A DNA stretch of 64,000 nucleotides from Xanthomonas sp. CFBP 8443 (GTDB lineage Bacteria > Pseudomonadota > Gammaproteobacteria > Xanthomonadales > Xanthomonadaceae), in the NCBI RefSeq assembly GCF_025666195.1, contig NZ_CP102592.1:2356001-2420000 (forward strand), in the 5' to 3' direction. Positions 1-8,035 of the stretch are shown here, piece after piece; the first letter of the stretch is position 1; every line of letters begins with the position of its first letter. The translations under genes were made by a program, and so were the position numbers. The notes below the pieces were generated by a model, which was not told where the DNA came from, did not search any database, and saw only the letters and a program-made list of their open reading frames with translations.

Positions 1-533
1 GGAGAAATGACGGCTCCGTTCGTCGCGACTGAAGTCGCTCCCACAAAGAGCTTGCGGCGGGCTGGCTGGGTGCACGGATAGGAATGGCTTTAGCCCCGAC
101 CGAATCCGAGACCGGCAGGTGTGCCGCTCCGTTCGTCGCGGCTGAAGCCGCTCCTACCAAGGCTTGCAGCGAACCGACTGGGTGCACTGTAGGAGGGGCT
201 TCAGTCCCGACCGAATCCAAGGGCGGTAGGTGTGCCGCTTCGTTCGTCGCGGCTGAAGCCGCTCCTACCAAGGCTTGCGGCGAGCTGGCTGGGTGCACTG
301 TAGGAGGGGCTTCAGCCCCGACCGAATCCATGGGCGGTAGGAGTGCTGCTCCGTTCGTCGCGGCTGAAGCCGCTCCTGCCAAGGCTTGCGGCGAGCTGGC
401 TGGGTGCACTGTAGGAGGGGCTTCAGCCCCGACCGAATCCGTGGGCGGTAGGTGTGCCGCTTCGTTCGTCGCGACTGCAGTCGCGCCTACAAGAACTTTT
501 TGCGAGCTGATCGATGCGGTGTAGGAGGGCTCA
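1..533. repeat. tandem array of ~111 bp palindromic (REPIN-like) units
   Basis: The core TTCGTCGCG(G/A)CTG recurs near positions 18, 130, 241, 352 and 463, a period of 111-112 bp, giving five copies. Each unit holds two short palindromes in opposite orientation. One is the type GTCGCGGCTGAAGCCGCTCC. The other is the type GGAGGGGCTTCAGCCCCGAC. Paired inverted REP palindromes of this kind are called REPINs in other bacteria. The reading frame open through the array (84-524) only reflects the repeat and encodes a periodic Ala/Glu/Thr-rich string, so I do not call it a gene. No other gene is visible here. Confidence 0.85.
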
Positions 534-569
534 ATGCCAGCCCTCCCTTTCCGAAGCCGGCCGCCGCCG

Positions 570-959
570 CTACGGCAGGTCGAGGCCGGCGTCCTCGCCG
601 TAGCGGTTCAGCCATGCGGTGCGCGCCGGGTCCTGGCGGTACTGCGCGCGCAGCTTGGTCCAGGCCGCTTCGTTGCCGTCGCAGTACTTCGCGATCGCCC
701 GTTCCAGTTCGCGGCGGCGCGCCGCGTCGTAGGGCTCTTCGCCGGCGAAGTGGTTGCAGACGTCCTGGCGCGCGACGAACGCGCGCACGTCCTGCGGCAT
801 GGCGCAGAAGCCGGCGTGGTGCTCGGGATCCACGTCCGCGGGAATGGCGCAGGCGGCCTTGGCCGCCGGCGCGCCCGCCGGTGCGGCCGCGTCGGCGCCG
901 GACATCAGGCCCGGCAGCGTCAGCAGCGCCACCAGGGCGAGCTCGCGGGGTGTTCGCAT
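570..959 (-). CDS. small secreted protein of unknown function
   Basis: The 129-residue product begins MRTPRELALVALLTLPG, a basic start followed by a hydrophobic stretch and an Ala-rich cleavage region (SGADAAAPA). It is probably exported to the periplasm. The mature part has three Cys (in KAACAIP, AGFCAMP and QDVCNHF) plus one near KYCDG, so two disulfides are possible. I chose the ATG at 959; an in-frame ATG at 974 would overlap the end of the yeiP gene upstream. The stop and start regions of the two genes are only a few bases apart, so they are probably cotranscribed. I recognise no family. Confidence 0.7.
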   Translation of the reverse strand: MRTPRELALVALLTLPGLMSGADAAAPAGAPAAKAACAIPADVDPEHHAGFCAMPQDVRAFVARQDVCNHFAGEEPYDAARRRELERAIAKYCDGNEAAWTKLRAQYRQDPARTAWLNRYGEDAGLDLP

Positions 960-963
960 GCGC

Positions 964-1530
964 TCAGTCCGCACGCCCGGCGAACTCGCCGGTGGTGGTG
1001 TTGACCAGCACGCGCTCGCCGTTGCCGATGTACTCCGGCACCATGATCTCCAGCCCGGTATTGAGCTTGGCCGGCTTCGGCCGCTTGGTCGCGGTGCCGC
1101 CCTTCAGCTCCGGCGGGGTCTCCACCACTTCCAGGGTCACGCTCTGCGGCAGCTGCACCGCCACCGGCTGGTCGTCGATGACCTGCACGTAGATGCCGGT
1201 CAGGCCCTCGGTGATGTAGCCGGCGTCGTCGCCGATCACGTCGGCGTCGAGCGTGTACGGGGTGTAGTCCTCGTCGTCCAGGAACACGAACGCGTCGCCG
1301 TCCTTATACGAGAAGGTGGCCTGGTGGCGGGTCAGTTCGACCTCGCGCAGGTCGTCGTCGCCGTCGAAGCTGGCGTCGAGCTTGTTGCCGCCCGGCACGC
1401 TGTACATCACGAAGCGGAAGCGCACGTTGCCGCCGCGGCCCTGCGGCGAGCTGCGTTCGATGTCGCGGATCTGATAGACGCCGTTGTTGTACTCGACGAC
1501 GTTGCCTTTCTTGATTTCGTTGGCTTTCAT
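964..1530 (-). CDS. yeiP: elongation factor P-like protein YeiP/EfpL
   Basis: The 188-residue product is an EF-P paralogue. It begins [15 protein letters not shown] and ends in GRAD. It contains [20 protein letters not shown] and a C-terminal OB segment with STGL-like ([11 protein letters not shown]) sequence. These match the YeiP/EfpL subfamily better than EF-P itself. EF-P relieves ribosome stalling at polyproline and carries a modified Lys or Arg at the tip of domain I. Here the tip is SPQGRGGN with Arg32 in that place, as is typical of EfpL, which works with an unmodified Arg. The length is normal for the family. Confidence 0.88.
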   Translation of the reverse strand: MKANEIKKGNVVEYNNGVYQIRDIERSSPQGRGGNVRFRFVMYSVPGGNKLDASFDGDDDLREVELTRHQATFSYKDGDAFVFLDDEDYTPYTLDADVIGDDAGYITEGLTGIYVQVIDDQPVAVQLPQSVTLEVVETPPELKGGTATKRPKPAKLNTGLEIMVPEYIGNGERVLVNTTTGEFAGRAD

Positions 1531-1542
1531 GGGTTTGGAGCC

Positions 1543-1640
1543 GGGATTGGGGATTGGAGATTCGGGATTGGTAAAGAGCAGGGCGGGGGGCGAAGGGGGC
1601 GGGGCGCTTTACGAATCCCCAATCCCGAATCACGAATCCC
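1543..1640. repeat. inverted 4+4 GGGATTG heptamer arrays
   Basis: Positions 1543-1570 hold four 7-base units on the plus strand (GGGATTG, GGGATTG, GAGATTC, GGGATTG). Positions 1613-1640 hold four more read on the minus strand (GGGATTC, GTGATTC, GGGATTG, GGGATTC). They flank a G-rich 42 bp core and can pair into a long hairpin between the SDR gene and yeiP. The design resembles the GGGACCG arrays around the four-helix-bundle gene at 12434-12838. Confidence 0.85.
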
Positions 1641-1642
1641 GG

Positions 1643-2413
1643 TTACTTGGGCGCCAAGCGTACCGCGCCGTCGAGACGAATGACCTCGCCGTTGAGATAG
1701 CGGTTGCGCAGCAGGAACATCACCGTGTCGGCGAATTCCTCCGGGCGGCCGAGTCGCGGCGGGAACGGGATCGACGCGGCCAGCGACTGCTGCACCACCT
1801 CGGGCATGCCGTCCACCATCGGGGTCCAGAAGATGCCAGGGGCGACGGTGTTGACGCGGATGCCGAAGCGCGCCAGTTCGCGTGCCATCGGCAGGGTCAT
1901 CGCCACCACGCCGCCCTTGGATGCGGCATAGGCGGCCTGGCCGATCTGGCCTTCGTAGGCGGCGACGCTGGCGGTGTTGACGATCGCGCCGCGCTCGCCG
2001 TCCTCGCCCGGCGCGTTGTGCTGCATCAGGTCGGCGGCGGCCTTGGCGACGTTGAAGCTGCCGACCAGGTTGACCATCACCGTGCCCTGGAACGTGGCCA
2101 GCGCCATCGGCGCTTCCTTGCCGAGCACTCGGCCGGCGCCGAGGATGCCGGCGCAGTTGATCGCGGCGTTGAGCCCGCCGAGGAAGTCGCGCGCGGCGCC
2201 GAGCTGCGACGCGACCTGCGCCTCGTCGCTGACGTCGGTGCGGAAATAGCGCGCCTGCGCTGCGCCGAGCGCGGCGACCGCGGCCGCGCCCTTGTCGTCG
2301 TTGAGGTCGAACAGCGCGACCTTGCCGCCGTCGGCGACGATGCGTTGCGCGACCGCCAGGCCGAGTCCGGAAACGCCGCCGGTGACCACCGCGCGGATAT
2401 CGGCAAGCTGCAT
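1643..2413 (-). CDS. short-chain dehydrogenase/reductase (3-hydroxyacyl-CoA dehydrogenase-like)
   Basis: The 256-residue product is a classical SDR. Its NAD(P)-binding TGGVSGLG lies near residues 11-18, with an NCAG motif, the catalytic Ser in NTASVAAYEG and the Tyr/Lys pair in YAASKGG. FDLND after the second strand carries an acidic residue and suggests NAD(H). The overall sequence resembles type II 3-hydroxyacyl-CoA dehydrogenases that act on short branched acyl-CoA. The neighbouring HMG-CoA lyase and enoyl-CoA hydratase genes, all on the same strand, support a role in branched-chain amino acid or acyl-CoA breakdown. The exact substrate is inferred. Confidence 0.82.
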   Translation of the reverse strand: MQLADIRAVVTGGVSGLGLAVAQRIVADGGKVALFDLNDDKGAAAVAALGAAQARYFRTDVSDEAQVASQLGAARDFLGGLNAAINCAGILGAGRVLGKEAPMALATFQGTVMVNLVGSFNVAKAAADLMQHNAPGEDGERGAIVNTASVAAYEGQIGQAAYAASKGGVVAMTLPMARELARFGIRVNTVAPGIFWTPMVDGMPEVVQQSLAASIPFPPRLGRPEEFADTVMFLLRNRYLNGEVIRLDGAVRLAPK

Positions 2414-2464
2414 TGGGTGTTCCCTCCCAGGAAAGGGCGCATTTTAGCTGACGCGCCTGAAGGC

Positions 2465-2493
2465 GGGCGACCGGGACCGGGGACCAGGGACCC
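2465..2493 (+). repeat. solo GGGACCN heptamer array
   Basis: A degenerate first unit is followed by GGGACCG, GGGACCA and GGGACCC in tandem (2473-2493). The order CG, CA, CC is the same as in the array downstream of the four-helix-bundle gene read on the minus strand (12830 down to 12803). No inverted partner and no gene lie next to it. The rest of the 2414-2702 gap shows no gene. Confidence 0.75.
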
Positions 2494-2702
2494 GAAGAAG
2501 GTTTCTCGGGAAGGCCTCGTTGTTACCAGCGCTGTTGGCACGGTCGAGCGGAGCAAGCGTGCTGCTCGGTTCGGCGTTGGCGACCGCGCGAACCGGCTGG
2601 ATCGCCTCGCTGTGCATGCACGGCAAATGGCGGGGGTACAGGAAGAGCGCGCGAAGAAGGGCGCTGCTGATGCGGCGCGCCCGCGGCGCCGATGGCTTGC
2701 GG

Positions 2703-3596
2703 TTACGCCGCCGCCAGCGCCTGGCCGACCTTGCTGCCGTTCGGCCGGCCGAGTTTCTGCGCCAGCCAGCGCCCGGTCGCGGCCAGCGCATCCAGGTCGA
2801 TGCCGGTGTCCACGCCGCTGCCGTGCAGCAGGTAGACCACGTCCTCGCTGGCCACGTTGCCGCTGGCGCCCTTGGCGTAGGGGCAGCCGCCGGCGCCGGA
2901 CACCGCCGCATCGACCACGCGCACGCCTTCTTCCAGGCACGCGGCGATGTTGGCCAGGGCCTGGCCATAGGTGTCGTGGAAATGCACCGCCAGCGCCGCC
3001 ATCGGCAGCTCGGCGGCGACCGCGCGCAGCATCGCCCGCGCCTTGGTCGGGGTGCCGACGCCGATGGTGTCGCCCAGCGAGATCTCGTAGCAGCCCATCG
3101 CGTGCAGTTGCCGCGCCACCCGCACCACGTCGGTCAGCGGCACCGCGCCCTGGTAGGGGCAGCCGAGCACGGTGGAGACGTAGCCGCGCACCTTGACCCC
3201 GTCGGCCGCGGCGCGCGCCAGCACCGGGGCGAAGCGCGCCAGCGATTCGTCGATGCCGGCATTGGTGTTGGTGCGGTTGAAGGTCTCCGAGGCGGCGGTG
3301 AACACCGCGACCTCGCGCACGCCGACCGCCGCGGCGCGCTCGTAGCCCTGCAGGTTCGGCACCAGCACCGGATAGTCCACGCCCGGCGCCGGCACGATGC
3401 CGGCATAGACCTCGGCCGCGTCGGCCAGCTGCGGCACCCACTTCGGGCTGACGAAGCTGGTCGCCTCGATGCTGCGCAGGCCGGTACGCGACAGCTGCGC
3501 GATCAGTTCGATCTTGTCGGCGGTGGCGACCCAGGCCTTCTCGTTCTGCAGGCCGTCGCGCGGCCCGACTTCCACCAGGCGGACGAAGTCGTTCAT
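2703..3596 (-). CDS. mvaB: hydroxymethylglutaryl-CoA lyase
   Basis: The 297-residue product is a DRE-TIM metallolyase. It has the N-terminal VEVGPRDGLQNE signature, where Arg and Asp act at the metal site. The C-terminal loop GAGGCPYAKGASGN carries the catalytic Cys. HFHDTYGQALANI supplies metal-binding His. The enzyme cleaves HMG-CoA to acetoacetate and acetyl-CoA, the last step of leucine degradation (called liuE in some liu operons). The length is standard. The genes at 1643, 3766 and 4164 run in the same direction, but isovaleryl-CoA dehydrogenase and methylcrotonyl-CoA carboxylase are not in the window. Confidence 0.93.
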   Translation of the reverse strand: MNDFVRLVEVGPRDGLQNEKAWVATADKIELIAQLSRTGLRSIEATSFVSPKWVPQLADAAEVYAGIVPAPGVDYPVLVPNLQGYERAAAVGVREVAVFTAASETFNRTNTNAGIDESLARFAPVLARAAADGVKVRGYVSTVLGCPYQGAVPLTDVVRVARQLHAMGCYEISLGDTIGVGTPTKARAMLRAVAAELPMAALAVHFHDTYGQALANIAACLEEGVRVVDAAVSGAGGCPYAKGASGNVASEDVVYLLHGSGVDTGIDLDALAATGRWLAQKLGRPNGSKVGQALAAA

Positions 3597-3765
3597 CGGC
3601 TATGACGGTGGCGCGGCGCGCACGCCGATGCCGGCTGGGCATGGCGCGCGAGGCAGGGCGGAAGCGGCGAATCGGCGGTCACGGGCGATCCTTGGAGCGA
3701 ATGGCTGGGCGCCGTTGCGTGAACGGCGCAGGCTGGGCGAAGTACGGTGGCCACCGGGCGAGGCC

Positions 3766-4167
3766 TCAGGCGCCCGCCGGCCGGTGGCAGACGGCCTCGA
3801 TGTTGTGCCCGTCCGGATCCAGCAGGAAGGCGCCGTAGTAATTGGGGTGGTAATGCGGCCGCAGCCCGGGCGCGCCATTGTCGCGACCGCCGGCGGCCAG
3901 CCCGGCGCGATGGAACGCATCCACCTGGGCGCGGTCGCCGGCGACGAAGGCCAGATGCAGCGCGCCGACGGCGCTGGTGGCGCCATCGGTCAGCCAGACG
4001 CTGGGTTTGCCGTCGCGGCCGAAGCCGATGTGGCGGCGGTCGCCGGTCTGCTCTGCGCTCACCTCCATCACGATGTCCAGCCCGAGCGCGGCCAGCGCGG
4101 CGCGATAGAAAGCCAGGCTGCGCTCCAACTCGACGCAGCGCAGGCCGATGTGGTCGAGCGGGCTCAC
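3766..4167 (-). CDS. VOC (glyoxalase/bleomycin resistance) family protein
   Basis: The 133-residue product starts SPLDHIGLRCVELERSLAFY, the usual first beta-alpha unit of a vicinal oxygen chelate domain with a metal-type His. It ends with a second unit holding PNYYGAFLLDPDGHNIEAV, with metal-type His and Glu. The GTG start at 4167 overlaps the stop of the upstream enoyl-CoA hydratase gene by four bases (GTGA), so translation is probably coupled. The family covers glyoxalases, dioxygenases and epimerases; I cannot tell which reaction it performs. The 3597-3765 gap after it holds no visible gene. Confidence 0.85.
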   Translation of the reverse strand: MSPLDHIGLRCVELERSLAFYRAALAALGLDIVMEVSAEQTGDRRHIGFGRDGKPSVWLTDGATSAVGALHLAFVAGDRAQVDAFHRAGLAAGGRDNGAPGLRPHYHPNYYGAFLLDPDGHNIEAVCHRPAGA

Positions 4168-4952
4168 CAGAATCCCACCCAGTTCGGGTCGCGCTTGTCC
4201 AGGAACGCGCTGAGTCCTTCCTGGCCTTCGGCCGAGACCCGCAGCCGCGCGATCAGCGCGGCGTTGTCGCGGTCCAGCGTGGCGCTGTCGCCGCCCGCGG
4301 CGACCCGGCGCACCAGCGCCTTGGCGCCGGCGGCGGCGAGCGGGCCGGCCTGGCCGAGCAGTTCCACCTGGCGCTGCACCGCCGCGTCCAGCGCGGCCGG
4401 CGCCACCGTCTGGTGCACTAGGCCGATCTGGGTGGCGGTGGCCGCGTCGAACGCCTCGGCGCTGGCGAACCAGCGCCGCGCCTGGCGCGCGCCGATCGCG
4501 GCGATCACGTAGGGCGAGATCACCGCCGGCAACAGGCCCAGGCGGCTCTCGCTGAGCGCGAAGCGGGCGTCGGTGGCGGCCACGGCGATGTCGCAGCAGG
4601 CCACCAGCCCGACCGCGCCGCCGAAGGTCGCACCATGCACCCGCGCCACGGTCGGCTTGGGCAGCTCGTCGAGGGTGCGCATCAGCTGCGCCAGCGCCAG
4701 CGCGTCGGCCAGGTTCTCGGCCTCGCTGGCATTGGCCATCGAGCGCATCCATTGCAGGTCGGCACCGGCCGAGAACGCGGGCCCGGCGCCGGCCAGCACC
4801 ACCACCTTGACCTTCGGATCGGTGCCGGCCTGCTGCAGCGCTGCGGTCAGCTGCGCGATCAGCGCGGCGTCGAACGCATTGCGGACCTCGGGTCGGTTCA
4901 GCCGCAACGTCAGGACCTTGCCCGAGCGTTCCAGCAGCAGTGCATCGCTCAT
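4164..4952 (-). CDS. enoyl-CoA hydratase/isomerase family protein, probably methylglutaconyl-CoA hydratase
   Basis: The 262-residue crotonase has the CoA-binding/oxyanion segments AFSAGADLQWM and GATFGGAVGLVACCD. The usual second acidic region is SESRLGLLPAVISPYV, and the protein ends DKRDPNWVG. Family members hydrate enoyl-CoA. Two genes away on the same strand lies HMG-CoA lyase, whose substrate is the product of methylglutaconyl-CoA hydratase, so that role (liuC) is a reasonable inference. The ADLQWM pattern is common in that subfamily. The gene overlaps the VOC gene downstream by four bases. Confidence 0.82.
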   Translation of the reverse strand: MSDALLLERSGKVLTLRLNRPEVRNAFDAALIAQLTAALQQAGTDPKVKVVVLAGAGPAFSAGADLQWMRSMANASEAENLADALALAQLMRTLDELPKPTVARVHGATFGGAVGLVACCDIAVAATDARFALSESRLGLLPAVISPYVIAAIGARQARRWFASAEAFDAATATQIGLVHQTVAPAALDAAVQRQVELLGQAGPLAAAGAKALVRRVAAGGDSATLDRDNAALIARLRVSAEGQEGLSAFLDKRDPNWVGFW

Positions 4953-5047
4953 CGGCGAGTCTCGTACGAAGGGGTAACGGCAGCCATACGGACATGATAG
5001 CGGGCCGCGCCGGCGGCGCCATGACGCGATGCGGCGGTGCTACAATT

Positions 5048-5063
5048 GATAACCATTCTTATC
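5048..5063 (+). promoter_or_regulatory. Fur-like iron box upstream of feoA
   Basis: GATAACCATTCTTATC has inverted GATAA/TTATC ends and a central ATT, close to the Fur consensus of repeated GATAAT. It sits 14 bases before the feoA start, so a bound repressor would block the promoter. This fits iron-repressed expression of feoAB. Confidence 0.7.
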
Positions 5064-5076
5064 GCCGGAACGTTCA

Positions 5077-5322
5077 GTGACGTTGTCCGATATGCCCTTG
5101 CGCAGCACCGCCCTCGTCGAAACCGTGCACGACCGCCAGCCCAACGACGCCATCGCGCGGCGCCTGCGCGAGCTGGGCTTCGTCGCCGGCGAGCAGGTGC
5201 AGGTGCTGGCGAGTGGCCCCGTCGGCGGCGAACCGTTGCTGGTGCAGGTCGGCTATACGCGCTTCGCCCTGCGCCGCAGCGAGGCGGCGCGGGTGCAGGT
5301 CCGCGCCGAGGCGCAGCCATGA
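5077..5322 (+). CDS. feoA: ferrous iron transport protein A
   Basis: The 81-residue SH3-like protein has the FeoA core (RRLRELGFVAGEQVQVL, then GGEPLLVQVGYTRFALRRSEAARV). FeoA is a small cytosolic partner needed for FeoB-mediated Fe2+ uptake. The start is GTG at 5077, with ATG at 5092 a possible alternative. The stop overlaps the feoB ATG by four bases (ATGA at 5319-5322), so the two are coupled. A Fur-like site lies just upstream. Confidence 0.9.
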   Translation: MTLSDMPLRSTALVETVHDRQPNDAIARRLRELGFVAGEQVQVLASGPVGGEPLLVQVGYTRFALRRSEAARVQVRAEAQP

Positions 5323-7178
5323 GCGCGAACGCGGTGCCGCTGCGGCTGGCGCTGGTCGGCAATCCGAACTGCGGCAAGACCGCGCTGTTCAACCAGCTCA
5401 CCGGCAGCAAGCAGAAGGTGGCCAACTACGCCGGGGTCACCGTCGAGCGCAAGGAAGGCCGCTTCCGCGCCCCGTCCGGGCGCGAGTTCGCGGTGCTCGA
5501 CCTGCCCGGCGCCTACAGCCTGCAGCCGGCCAGCCTGGACGAGGCGATCACCCGCGACCTGTGCCGCGGCTTCTATCCGGGCGAGCCGGCGCCGGACGTG
5601 CTGGTGTGCGTGGTCGATGCCACCAATCTGCGCCTGCACCTGCGCTTCGCGCTGGAGCTGCGCGAGCTGGGCAAGCCGATGCTGGTGGCGCTGAACATGG
5701 TCGATGCCGCGCAGCGCCGCGGCATCCGCATCGACCGCCAGGCGCTGGAAGACGCGCTCGGCGTGCCGGTGATCGAAACCGTGGCGGTGCGCCGCAACGG
5801 CGCCAGGGCGCTGGTCGAGCGGCTCGACGCGCTGGCCCCGGCGCTGCCGCCGGCGGTGGCGCCGGCCGAAGGGCAGGGCGACTACCACCAGCAGGTGCGG
5901 CGCATCCTCGCCGCGGCGGTATCGATGCCGACCCGCACCTCGCGCATCGACGACGCGCTGGACCGCTGGCTGCTGCACCCGGTCGCCGGGCTGCTGACCC
6001 TGGCGGTGGTGATGTTCCTGATCTTCCAGGCAGTGTATGCCTGGGCCGCGCCATTGATGGAGCTGATCGACGGCGGCAGCAAGGCGCTCGGCGCCTGGGT
6101 CGGCAGCACCTTGCCGGCGGGGCCGCTCAACAGCCTGCTGGTCGACGGCATCATCGCCGGCCTCGGCGGGGTGGTGATCTTCCTGCCGCAGATCCTGATC
6201 CTGTTCGCCTTCATCCTGGCGCTGGAGGAATCGGGCTACCTGCCGCGCGCGGCGTTCCTGCTCGACCGCATGATGGCCGCCGCCGGGCTGTCCGGGCGCT
6301 CGTTCATCCCGCTGCTGTCCAGCTTCGCCTGCGCGGTGCCCGGGATCATGTCCACGCGCAGCATCCAGGACCCGCGCGACCGCCTGGCCACGATCCTGGT
6401 CGCGCCGCTGATGACCTGCTCGGCACGGCTGCCGGTGTACGCGCTGCTGATCGGCGCGTTCATCCCGCAGAAGCAGGTCTGGGGGGTGTTCAACCAGCAG
6501 GGGCTGGTGCTGTTCGGGCTGTATTTCGCCGCGATCGCCAGTGCGCTGGCGGTGTCGTGGACGATGAAGAAATGGCGCCGCGACAAGGGCGAGCATCCGC
6601 TGCTGCTGGAACTGCCCTCGTACCGCGTGCCGCACCTGCGCGACCTGGCGCTGGGCCTGTGGGAGCGCGCGGCGATCTTCCTCAAGCGCGTCGGCGGCAT
6701 CATCCTGGCGCTGACCATCCTGCTGTGGTTCCTGCTGTCGTTCCCGGCGGCGCCGGCCAACGCCACGCTGCCGGCGATCGACTACAGCTTCGCCGGCCGC
6801 ATCGGCCACGCGATGACCACGGTGTTCGCGCCGCTGGGCTTCAACTGGCAGATCTGCATCGCGCTGATCCCCGGCCTGGCCGCGCGCGAAGTGGCAGTGG
6901 CGTCGCTGGCCACGGTGTACGCGCTGTCGGAAGTCGACGACGATGCCGCCGCGCAGGCGCTGTCGCCGCTGATCCACAATGGCTGGTCGCTGGCCACGGC
7001 GCTGTCGCTGCTGGTCTGGTACATCTACGCGCCGATGTGCATCTCCACGCTGGCCACGATCAAGCGCGAGACCAACTCGTGGAAGCAGATGAGCTTCGCC
7101 GCGTTCTACCTGTTCGCGCTGGCTTACCTGGCCTCGCTGGTCACCTATCAGATCGCGGTGGCGCTGGGAGCCGGCTGA
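5319..7178 (+). CDS. feoB: ferrous iron transporter FeoB
   Basis: The 619-residue product has an N-terminal G domain and a C-terminal multi-helix membrane part. The G domain carries GNPNCGKTALFN as P-loop, the YAGVTVERKEG switch region, DLPGAYSL as G3 and NMVD as G4. The membrane part includes the two gate repeats, with conserved Cys in SFACAVPGIMSTR, and IPGLAAREV. It imports Fe2+ across the inner membrane. It is shorter than the roughly 770-residue E. coli form but complete from the G domain to the last helices (YLASLVTYQIAV). Confidence 0.95.
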   Translation: MSANAVPLRLALVGNPNCGKTALFNQLTGSKQKVANYAGVTVERKEGRFRAPSGREFAVLDLPGAYSLQPASLDEAITRDLCRGFYPGEPAPDVLVCVVDATNLRLHLRFALELRELGKPMLVALNMVDAAQRRGIRIDRQALEDALGVPVIETVAVRRNGARALVERLDALAPALPPAVAPAEGQGDYHQQVRRILAAAVSMPTRTSRIDDALDRWLLHPVAGLLTLAVVMFLIFQAVYAWAAPLMELIDGGSKALGAWVGSTLPAGPLNSLLVDGIIAGLGGVVIFLPQILILFAFILALEESGYLPRAAFLLDRMMAAAGLSGRSFIPLLSSFACAVPGIMSTRSIQDPRDRLATILVAPLMTCSARLPVYALLIGAFIPQKQVWGVFNQQGLVLFGLYFAAIASALAVSWTMKKWRRDKGEHPLLLELPSYRVPHLRDLALGLWERAAIFLKRVGGIILALTILLWFLLSFPAAPANATLPAIDYSFAGRIGHAMTTVFAPLGFNWQICIALIPGLAAREVAVASLATVYALSEVDDDAAAQALSPLIHNGWSLATALSLLVWYIYAPMCISTLATIKRETNSWKQMSFAAFYLFALAYLASLVTYQIAVALGAG

Positions 7179-7181
7179 GCC

Positions 7182-7442
7182 ATGTCCACGTCCATGTCGC
7201 TGCTGCTGCAGTACGTCGTGATCGCGCTGGCGGTGCTGCTCAGCGCGTGGGTGGTGCTGAAGAAGCAGTTTCCCGGCACCGCGCGCAAACTGCGCAGCGC
7301 CATCGCCTTGCGCCTGCTCAAGCCAAACCGCGCGTCCTGGTTGCAGGCGCTGGGCCGCAAGATCGCGCCTGCGGCCAGCGGCGGCGCCGGTGCGTGCGGC
7401 GGCTGCGACAGTTGCGGTCCGGCACCGCCGCGGCGGCATTGA
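7182..7442 (+). CDS. FeoB-associated Cys-rich membrane protein
   Basis: The 86-residue product has one N-terminal membrane helix (about residues 6-25, LLLQYVVIALAVLLSAWVVL), a basic middle, and a Cys cluster near the C-terminus (ACGGCDSCG). It follows feoB after three bases. Small single-helix proteins with a C-terminal Cys cluster are common in this third position of feo operons, in the place of FeoC. It could bind Fe2+ or an iron-sulfur cluster; that is inference. Confidence 0.8.
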   Translation: MSTSMSLLLQYVVIALAVLLSAWVVLKKQFPGTARKLRSAIALRLLKPNRASWLQALGRKIAPAASGGAGACGGCDSCGPAPPRRH

Positions 7443-7447
7443 GCCAC

Positions 7448-7819
7448 ATGACGGCATTGGACGCTGTATTCCCGGGCATCGAGCTGCAGGCGCTGGCGCC
7501 AGCGCAGCGCGATGCCCTGAATCAGGCCGCCGCGGACTTTCGCGTGGTGGCGGCCGGTGGGGTCCCGCGCTACGCGTTGATCGACGCCGAGGCGCCGGTG
7601 CCGGCCGATGGCGGCACCTGCTATTACCAGGGCCAGGGCTATCGGCTGACCGTGCTGCGCGGCCTGTGCACGCTCGGGGCGCAGACGACGGTCGTCTACG
7701 GGCCGATCCTGCAGCTGGACGAGACCCTGTTCGCGCCACCGTTGCCGCCGGTGTCGGACGTGCGGCTGTATGCGCACGACGCGTTGCGGCGACTGCAGCA
7801 GGCCGCGCGCCAGGCGTGA
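7448..7819 (+). CDS. conserved hypothetical protein, last gene of the feo operon
   Basis: The 123-residue soluble-looking protein has no signal peptide and no motif I recognise. It lies five bases after the Cys-rich gene in the same direction, so it is probably cotranscribed with feoAB. A GC-rich hairpin of 7-base arms follows its stop near 7821-7840. Codon use looks like that of its neighbours. The gap 7820-8035 shows no other gene. Confidence 0.7.
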   Translation: MTALDAVFPGIELQALAPAQRDALNQAAADFRVVAAGGVPRYALIDAEAPVPADGGTCYYQGQGYRLTVLRGLCTLGAQTTVVYGPILQLDETLFAPPLPPVSDVRLYAHDALRRLQQAARQA

Positions 7820-8035
7820 GCGGCGGCGTCCGGCCGCCGTGCCCGCAATGCGGGTGACGGCATGCGGCTGGCTGCGGGCGCGCCGTGCCTGCCGATGAAG
7901 GATGCCGCGCATGCGTGCGAGGATGCCTGGGCGCCTGGCAGGCTCGCTGATGCGCGTGGTGTTCGTCGGACCTGTGCGTTTCAGATCGCGCCCGGCGTCG
8001 CGGCGCATGCGCACCGGCACGCCCGCGATTATCCT

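Noticed and set aside
84..524. 146-residue open frame with periodic Ala/Glu/Pro/Thr repeats
   Set aside because: It is only the translation of the 111 bp REPIN array; no ribosome site, and the period equals the DNA repeat.
1..533. Possible CRISPR array from regular 111 bp spacing
   Set aside because: The sequence between palindromes is also repeated, so there are no spacers, and no cas genes are in the window.
3766..5022. Single long frame spanning the VOC gene and part of the enoyl-CoA hydratase region
   Set aside because: Only the last 133 codons look like protein (VOC domain); the upstream part is an out-of-frame shadow of the hydratase gene.
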